This document shows positions 56,371 to 64,000 of a stretch of 64,000 nucleotides of DNA, in pieces. A program made the translations under genes and the position numbers. The notes under the pieces were generated by a model. That model did no database searches. It saw nothing but the letters and a program-made list of their open reading frames with translations, and was not told the DNA's origin. Each line of letters begins with the position of its first letter. Positions within the stretch are counted from its first letter, which is position 1. Source of the stretch: Cymodocea nodosa (taxonomy: Eukaryota; Streptophyta; Magnoliopsida; Alismatales; Cymodoceaceae); assembly GCA_036874045.1 (NCBI GenBank), contig JAZBRI010000008.1, positions 10,803,001-10,867,000 on the forward strand, written 5' to 3'.

Positions 56371-57822
56371 AAAGTGGCAATGCAAAAAGAACTAAATCAA
56401 TTCATCAGAAATGATGTTTGGGAATTAGTATCTCCACTAGAAAATCAATCTATAATAGGTACAAAGTGGATCTTTAGAAACAAAACTAATGAGATTGGTC
56501 AAGTTATAAGAAACAAAGCTAGATTAGTTGCACAAGGGTATACACAAGAAGAAGGACTAGATTATGATGAAACATTTGCTCTAGTGGCTAGGTTAGAAAG
56601 TATTAGAATATTATTGGCCTATGCTTGTTTTATGGATTTTAAATTATATCAAATGGATGTAAAAAGTGCATTTCTAAATGGTTTAATTAATGAAGAAGTA
56701 TACGTAAAACAACCACCTAGATTTAAAGATATTAAAAATTCTGACTTTGTGTATAAATTGAAGAAAGCCTTATATGGTTTAAAGCAAGCACCTAGATCAT
56801 GGTATGAAAGGTTATCTACTTTTTTAATAGAACAATGTTATATCATGGGAAAAGTAGATCATACTCTATTTATCAAAAGAAATGGTAAAGATCAGATTGT
56901 TGCTCAAATATATGTGGATGATATAATCTTTGGAGCAACCTCTGATAAACTAATAAAAATATTTTTTGAAGAGATGACTAGTCAGTTTGAAATGAATATG
57001 ATAGGAGAACTTTCATATTTTCTAGGACTTCAAATTAAGCAAATGGATAAAGGTATATTTTTAAATCAGGAAAAATATGTAGAAGAAATGCTTAAGAAAT
57101 TTAATTTTCATGATACAAGGATTCAGGGAACTCCTATGAGTGCTTCTTTAAAGTTAGATATTGATGACATAGGAAAATCAATACATCAAAGAAAATACAA
57201 AAGTATGATTGGTTTTTTACTTTATTTAACTATGAGTAGACTTGATATTATGTTTGTTGTGTGTGACTGTGCTAGATTTCAATCTAATCCTAAAGAATCA
57301 CACTCAATTGCAGTTAAAAGAATATTTAGATATATACAAGGAACTAAAAATTTCAGATTGTATTATTCTAAGGATAGTTCAATAGATCTTATAGGATATA
57401 CTGATGTTGATTACGCAAGATCTAAATCTGATAGAAAGAGTACTAGTGGCACATGCCAATTATTAGGAAATAATTTGGTGTCATGGTTTAGTAAAAAGCA
57501 AAACTATGTAGCACTTTCTACTACAGAAGCTGAATATGTTCCTACTGCACTGTGTTGCACTCAGATTCTGTGGATAAGGCAAACTTTAGAAGACTTTGGA
57601 TTATCTTGTGATACAACTGAGATTTATTGTGATAGTAGTTCTACAATAAATCTTTCCAAAAATCCTGTATTACATTCTAGAGCAAAGCATATAGAGGTTA
57701 GACATCATTTTCTAAGAGATAACGTAATTAAAGGAAAAATTAAATTAGGATTTGTGTCTAGTAAAAATCAATTAGCGGATATATTTATAAAACCTCTAGA
57801 TGAAAATACATTATGCAACATT
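56371..57822 (+). pseudogene. Copia C reverse transcriptase and RNase H
   Basis: 487 codons open without a stop: [55 protein letters not shown] (catalytic YVDD), then RNase H LIGYTDVDYA, STTEAEYVPT, CDSSSTINLS, KHIEVRHHFL, LADIFIKPLDE. It is the most intact polymerase in the window. The natural C-terminus is missing: at 57822 it passes into Athila 3' sequence. No extra ORF follows this copy. Confidence 0.95.
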
Positions 57823-58177
57823 ACACGAGTACATTAGAAAGCTCTTGTATGATTCAACTTTTCAAACTAACTTTTAAAGAAAATTATCAATATTTACTGT
57901 TTTAAAAAGAAAAAGTTGTTTCATTAATTACGGATATCTTTGAATCGAATATAGTTTCCACCAATATGATTGCTGATTTATTGAATCAAAATTAGTACTT
58001 TTGAAAACATTTATTTGATATACATTCTTTTATTCTCCTTGAATTAATCATATTGAGTTCAAAGTTGTGTTTTGATTCATATAAAGTAGGAATTGATTCT
58101 AGAAATTATTTTTGATGAATTCAGGATAATAGAAGTTTTTAAAAAGAAAATTTAAAAGTATAGTTATATTGAAAAAG
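57823..58177 (+). other. Athila 3' untranslated remnant
   Basis: Matches G1 from 24823 (CATTAGAAAGCTCTTG) to about 25170. The rest of the 3' region, polypurine tract and LTR U3 are deleted before 58178. Confidence 0.8.
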
Positions 58178-59304
58178 TGTGTGCAGAGGGTGGAGGACTG
58201 TGCTAACTATAGGCAGCATCGGAAGTTCCCTGAAGCTCCACACCACCACAAAAATCGCCAACCATTGGAGGTTTGTGATGATACTTTCCTAATGTCGAGT
58301 CGATTTTGAGCCAAACACAATGACTGACAACCACTATATGGAGTGATCATGTCGTGGGAAGGGAAGTCATTTTCACCAAACATCGACTCATATCTTAGGA
58401 GATTGTAAAGCTTCTAGCCTTGGTTTTGAGTTGATGCCAGTATGTTGAAGAGGAGATCATCTTACAATTTTAGATTCGCGATTCTATAGGGAGAGGAGGC
58501 AAGATTGTAAGTGATTAAGTTTTCAGTGGTGTAATCGCGTCGCATGTAGTGATAGAAGTTTTTACTATCGATAGAGATTTTTACATTTCACCTTTCATTC
58601 ATCTTCAAGAACATATCAAAACAAAAATACCAAAAACAACAAATTATCTTTGTTTATGTTTAGTATTAAAGTGTTGTATTGTATCTGATTAATGTTATCA
58701 TTGTCAGTATTGTGAATGTTTTATGTTTGTTTAATTCAAAAAATAGAAAATAGTTTTATTGTTTGATAAAATTGATTCGTTCCAGATACTTAAAGATTTT
58801 AATGGTTACTGTTTGAAATATCTGAATGTTAGTGTTGCTTAATGATAAATCTAATATTATGTAACATTAAAGAGCTTAATTGATGTTATTTATAATCTAT
58901 GGAACCGCCCAATGGTTGGCCGAATTCCTTTGTAAATAGCAGTATATAACTAGAAAGATACTCTCGTGGAGTTAACTTAAGTCCACAAGATTAGTCTGTT
59001 GAGTTAGTCATAACTCAACGAATTAAGTCCATTGTGTTAACTGTAACTCAATGAAGTGCTTACTGAACACATTTGTACTCTAATATAAAAATCAAAATAG
59101 TACACAATTCTTACTCAATCTTTGTGGGATCGACCTGTACTTGCACACAAATACAATATACACTGTGCACTTGCTATTAAAACACAAATTGAAATTAATA
59201 TCTAATTTTTGTGAAAGGTTGTTTGTTTACTTCTAAAATTAATTATTGATATAAGCATAAAGACAAATTAAACAAATTTAAGATTTAACTTAACAACCCA
59301 AACA
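58178..59304 (+). repeat. Athila LTR, 5'-deleted
   Basis: The last ~1.1 kb of an LTR, matching 4336-5495. CTCAACG palindromes at 58970-59060, ending CCCAAACA at 59304. It is followed after four bases by integrase sequence, so all of gag to RT is missing from the copy to its right. Confidence 0.85.
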
Positions 59305-59308
59305 ACTC

Positions 59309-60308
59309 CTTAAGTTGTTTAAGATGTCAACAAATAGGAAGAATATCAAAGAGGAATATGATGCCTCTGAATCCTATTATTGAGGTTGAACTTTTTGATG
59401 TGTGGGGAATAGATTTTATGAGTCCATTTCTTACGTCTAATCAATTTAATTATATATTGTTGGGGGTAGATTATGTATCTAAATGGATAGAAGCTATTCC
59501 TATAAAAACTAATGATAACAAAGTGGTAATACATTTTATAAGAACTAATATAATTACTAGATTTGGAATACCTAAAGCTATTATTAGTGATAGAGGAACT
59601 CATTTCTGTAATAGAAGTTTTGAAATCTTAATGAAGAAATATGGTGTAAATCACAAAATTGCAACATCATATTATTCGCAAACAAGTGGGCAAGTAGAAA
59701 GTGCAAACAAACAAATTAAGTTAATCTTAGAAAAAGTAGTAAATCCAACTAAAAGAGATTGAGATAATAGATTAATAGATGCACTTTGGGCTTATAAAAC
59801 TACTTATAGGACAAGCTTAGGTATGTCACCTTTTAGACTAGTATATGGAAAAAGTTGCCATTTACCAATTGAAATTAAACAAAAAGCTTATTAGGTATTA
59901 AAAACTCTGAACACTAATTTAAATCAAGCTATTGAAAACAGGAAAATGCAATTGATTGAATTAGAAGAATTTAGAAATGAAGCTAATTCGAAAACTGTAA
60001 AAGAAAAAAAGAAAATGAAGTTCTGGCATGACAAGAAAATTATTCCAAAAACTTTTGAAATAGGATGAGAAGTATATCTTTAGATGACTAGACTTCATAA
60101 CCATCTAGAAAAATTAAGATCTAGATGGGCAGGACCTTACATAATTCGAAATATTTATTCCTATGGAGCTATTGAAATTGAAAATCCTAAAAATCAGAAT
60201 ATATTTAAAGTAAATAGACAGAGACTTAGACCTATTCTGAAAATTCCAAAAAGTTCCTTTGGAATTATAGAAGAAGTAAGACTAAAGGATTACTTGAGCT
60301 TAACTTAG
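59309..60308 (+). pseudogene. G4 integrase
   Basis: Starts at the LSCLRCQQ zinc-site remnant, continues with Asp in GIDFMSPF, Asp in ISDRGTHF and Glu in QVESANKQ, so all three catalytic residues are present. The C-terminal part (RSRWAGPYII to YLSLT) ends at TAG 60306. Stops at 59761, about 59894, 60067 and 60082. Closely matches G1 19030-20031. Confidence 0.93.
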
Positions 60309-61030
60309 TAAGAGATAGATATATGTTAGTGTCAAAAAAAAAACTTATTTAAATATAATCACGGTTCAACCGAAAGAAATTATCAATTTTACCGAACCGT
60401 ATAAAAAATATTGTTACGGTCACACCGAAAGGATCCATCGGTCTGACCGAAACATAAAAACATAAAAAAATCTATATATTATATTAAGTAAAAATGTTGG
60501 TTTTACCGAAGTATGGTATCGGTTCAACCAATAGAAAAGAGAAAAAAAAAGTATTTAATTTCAGTTCAACCAAGGAATATAACGGTTTGACCAAAAATTC
60601 TAAAATGTTGAAAAATTAAGAGTTGGTCAGACCAAAAATTCTTTGGTTTTAATCAAATTAAAAATTATTATTATAATTATTTTTATTAGTTATAACTTTA
60701 CGAAGGTCTGTTGAGTTATGCTTAACTCAACGAACTTACTTCGTTGAGTCTAGGATAAGTTAATGAACTTACTCTATTAAGTTAACTGTAACTCAACGGA
60801 GTACTGTAGTTAAGTCCATGGACTTAGTCCGTGGAGTTAACCGTAAATCCACGAAGAAGTGAGTGAGATAGTGAGAGTTTGCATAGGAAAATGACCCGAT
60901 TACCCACCAAAAACTTAAGGTTTATTTATACTAAAACTTAGGATTTGGGGGGGCATTATCCACAGAATCGTTTAGAACTTAGAACAGTAAAGATCAGAGT
61001 GATTCTGTTCTGTCACACCAAGAAGACAAG
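60309..61030 (+). other. G4 spacer with two palindrome clusters
   Basis: CGGTT/AACCGA-type units at 60361-60660, CTCAACG-type units at 60695-60850, then TTTATTTATACTAAA near 60930 as a possible promoter before the ATG at 61031. The same order occurs in G1 and G2. Confidence 0.8.
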
Positions 61031-63243
61031 ATGGCGCTAGAGTTCTGGGAGGCAATTGACACTACGAGATTTCTTAAAGAATCAGAAGAATGACATACAA
61101 GACAAAAGATCAAGAACACAACATGGGAGAAAGAACTAGAAAAGGTAGAATCTAACATCTTCTACTGGAGAAAAGTTTTAGTAGATTTAGATATTAGAAT
61201 ACCTCAAATAGTGGAAACGAGGATTAAAGTAGCAACAGAAGTTGCTGTAAATAGAGAAAGAAAAATTAGACCAAACAACGAAGTTTCCCTAGAGTTAATT
61301 CGACGCAAGTCACAATTATGGTTTGTGAGACATATTCCTAGACATGCCTAGTGGGAAATTAGGGAGCAACAGAGGAAAGCAGCGAAGGAACTTGTAGTAG
61401 AAATGCCAGCTACAACAACAGAACAAGTAGGATCTTCAGTTCCACCAACAGAATCGTTACCACAAGTAACGTTTTCTTGGCCAAGAACTAAAGAAGAAGA
61501 CAAGGAGTTTGCTAGCTTGGACAAAATAGCAAAAGACCAAGGAGATGATGAAGAAATGGCTATGGCCAAGGCTCATATTCTATATGATGCCATAAAGAAA
61601 AAGCGGGTTGAAGAAAAGTTGAGGGCCTACTATAAAATTAAAGTAGAATAGCATGAAGAAACAACTAAATCAATGGCTACAAAAGAAACTGAAGCTGGTC
61701 CTTAGAGACCAGTAATTATAGAAAAAGTAAAACAGGAAGAGCTAGTACCTGTAGCTCGAGGGCCTGTAGAGCCTATTTTTGTAGACTTACTTCAAAGGAG
61801 GAAGAGGAAGATCAAGCATAGTTATTAAGGAAAAGGAAAAGGAAAGGAAAAGAGATAGTGCTTGAAGTTCAAGTAGAGATTAAACCTGAGCCTAGACTAT
61901 CAGAAGGACTTAAAGAGCCCATTTTTATTAATCTGCAATCCAAATCTAAGAAGGAATAGGAGCAGTAGTAGCAAGAGCAAAGAGAAGAAGAAAAATAGGT
62001 GAAATTAGTCTACAGCCTGTATAAATAGAAGAAATTGAAGTTAGGACAGAAGCTTATTTGCCCATAACTCCATCCTAATCTGCCACAAAATCTGAAAGAA
62101 TAGTAACAATACAAATTGGTAGTCAAGAGGAAAAAGTTGAACAAGTACATACTGAACAGGGAGAAAGTGACTCGATAGATTCCACTGAAGAGGAAAAGAC
62201 TCTTTAGCAAATTTTTGAGAGAATTCAAGAAAGAAGAGTGGAGAGTTCTGTTGGCTCTTCACCATAGATAGAAAGAGGAGCTGAAATGCAAGAATCTCCA
62301 GATCATTTCCAACAAGCTCAAGTTCAGCAAATTGAAGAAGAAATTCAAGAACAAACCCCAATGGAGCAACAAATTCAAATTCCTGACCCTTCCCTACAGT
62401 AAGTTCTGAATGAAGTATATTTTTGGAGTTAGGAAGTAATGACTAAATATCAAGAGATTAGGGGTTATGATATTATATACAGTAGACTAGTAAACTGGGA
62501 TCATATGAATGACATTAAAGAATTATTTGAGTTCTAGGGTTTACTGCAATTTATTTCTCAACAAAGTGGGCATGCAGTATATGAAAATCTAGTGCCTTGT
62601 TTTTATGCCAATTTAAGAGAAGGAGAAAGAGGATTAATTTCCAACGTGGAGCAAGCTGATGTACTGATAACACTAGAGCTTCTCCACAACATTTTTGGAT
62701 TGAAAAATGAAGGAATAGAAATTCTAGAGAGCACAACTGTAGTCGAGTGGACAGAACAGGAGATAAAAGACAATTTAACTATTAATCCTAGTGTGCCATT
62801 ATTAAATAGATTGAAGTACTTAAATGGTAAAGCACACATGGTAGCTAACATTTTGATTAAAAATGTCTATCAACGACAAGACCATGATATACAATTAAGT
62901 CAGTTTGTTAAATGGGCCACATATGTAGTTGTGAACAGAATTCAAGTTAATTGGTCTTTAGTTTTTATCTCCAAGTTGAGAGCAGCACAGAAAAAATTAT
63001 TTTATGGAGATCTGATTCCACTACTGATAGTGGACAGTATTGACTTCACAAAATGGACATCTAAGAGGATAAGATCTAGAGCCATTTCAATGAAGGAGTA
63101 TAAAAATTATAATGCTACAGTTGATGTTTCGATAGTTGGACCTTCTAGAGACATTATAGGAGTTGTTAAGCGTATAAATCAATTACAACAACAATTAGAA
63201 AATCTCTAGAAGGAAGTAGATGAACTTAGGAAGAAAGATTAAA
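61031..63243 (+). pseudogene. G4 extra ORF
   Basis: Begins MALEFWEAIDT and ends at TAA 63241-63243. Open pieces: 61403-61651 (Lys/Glu-rich middle, ALAKAHILYDAI-like block shared with G1) and 62592-63209, a 205-residue C-terminal domain with PCFYANL, SNVEQADV, LELLHNIFGLKN, LNGKAHM, QLSQFVKWATYVVVN and a closing coiled coil. One base is missing at about 61785 compared with G1 and G2, shifting frame. TAG stops occur at positions shared with G1 (e.g. after ETL and before EV/EA near 62432). This is the best-preserved copy of the C-terminal domain. Confidence 0.82.
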
Positions 63244-64000
63244 ATGTATTTTTCGTCTACTTGTATTGAAAAAATATCTGACTATATGTAAATGTAAACT
63301 ATTTATATAAATGAATGTTTGAATTTCAGATGTTTCTAAATTTGTGTAATTGTGAATGAATGATATAACTGAGAACTGTATTGAATTGAATATTATATAG
63401 CTGATTAAAGATTTGTAGACTGTTTAAAAGTTTTACAATTTTTATGAATGACATGGTTAAATGCATGATGATTGGTTAATGCTTGAATATATCTACATAC
63501 CGAAAAGAAAAATGTAAATTCTACATAACAAGAAATGAATTGTAAGTTAAATATGCATATATTGTTCATATTTAAATGAGTTTAAGTTAGAACATTGCAT
63601 TAATGAAATGTATTTAACTTTAATTAAGTTGACAAAATCCAAAGAAAAAAATAAAAATAAATAAATAAATATATATATATAGAAGTTTTAGAAAAATTGT
63701 CAAATGTTAACTCAACGAAGTAAGTTCGTTGAGTTAACCTTAACTCCATGAGGTCAATAATAAAATATAAGGTCACTCTGTTGAGTTATCTGTAACTCAA
63801 CGAAGTAAGTCCATAGAGTTAGCAAATAGGCAATGAAGTTAGTTCGTTGAGTTAGCTATAACTCAACGAGATTAGTTCGTTGAGTTAGAAACAATAACCA
63901 AGGCTAGTCCATTGAGTTAACTATAACTCAATGAGGTTAGTTCATAGATTAAATTGAACAATTATTCTTTTAGCCACGAACAAAACTTCGTGAGTTTAGC
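63244..64000 (+). other. G4 3' untranslated region, runs off window
   Basis: AT-rich, matching G1 22817-23460, with an ATAT run near 63660-63680 and a large CTCAACG palindrome array at 63705-63955 (five or more units). No gene seen. Confidence 0.8.

Noticed and set aside
1-64000. Reassigned TAG codon (TAG read as an amino acid) to explain the many in-frame TAGs
   Set aside because: Where copies differ, the partner codon is usually CAG, CAA or TGG, as expected for deamination. TAA and TGA stops and frameshifts also occur, so decay is sufficient.
1-64000. tRNA, rRNA, CRISPR or host genes
   Set aside because: No cloverleaf, ribosomal or spaced-repeat pattern, and no non-transposon protein was recognised on either strand.

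Overview
The window looks like nuclear DNA of a flowering plant with a large, transposon-rich, AT-rich genome. Almost every base that can be assigned belongs to LTR retrotransposons. I found no host protein gene, tRNA, rRNA or CRISPR. The species cannot be named from the sequence. Plant origin follows from the element types: Athila-like Ty3/gypsy elements with a tRNA-Asp-type primer site, a Tork-like Ty1/copia element with an initiator-Met-type primer site, and Sirevirus-like Ty1/copia elements.

Layout. 1-1638 is the gag/protease end of an Athila-like element (minus). 1639-5495 is a pair of Athila LTRs joined head to head, forming a long inverted repeat. 5496-9147 is a fragment of a second gypsy family with its own LTR (minus), lying against a partial Athila LTR (9148-9819). 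9820-39061 is a nest: a Sirevirus-like element ('copia B', minus) whose extra ORF is split by a Tork-like element ('copia A', minus, 11690-32326). Copia A's RNase H is in turn split by a complete 14.5-kb Athila-like element ('G1', plus, 13022-27569) with a clean 5-bp target duplication. 39062-40800 holds two short plus-strand copia fragments. 40801-53009 is a minus Athila derivative ('G2') that has lost RT, RNase H and integrase, and whose 3' LTR carries a solo LTR of the second gypsy family. 53010-57822 is a Sirevirus-like gag-pol ('copia C', plus) in one frame, broken only by stop codons. 57823-64000 holds an Athila 3' remnant and LTR, then a 5'-deleted Athila copy ('G4', plus) running off the window.

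How the parts relate. The Athila copies share one plan: LTR, tRNA-Asp-type primer site, a short gag that starts at a zinc knuckle, protease, RT/RNase H/integrase, arrays of short palindromes, a ~736-codon extra ORF, more palindromes, two polypurine tracts, LTR. The Sirevirus-like copia B carries an extra ORF in the equivalent place, and its C-terminal half is recognisably homologous to the Athila one. LTRs of the unrelated copia and gypsy families also share a palindromic TCGGATAGTTA/TAACTATCCGA module. These two cross-superfamily resemblances are the most interesting signals here. All copies are decayed, mainly by in-frame TAG codons, which suggests deamination at methylated CAG sites.
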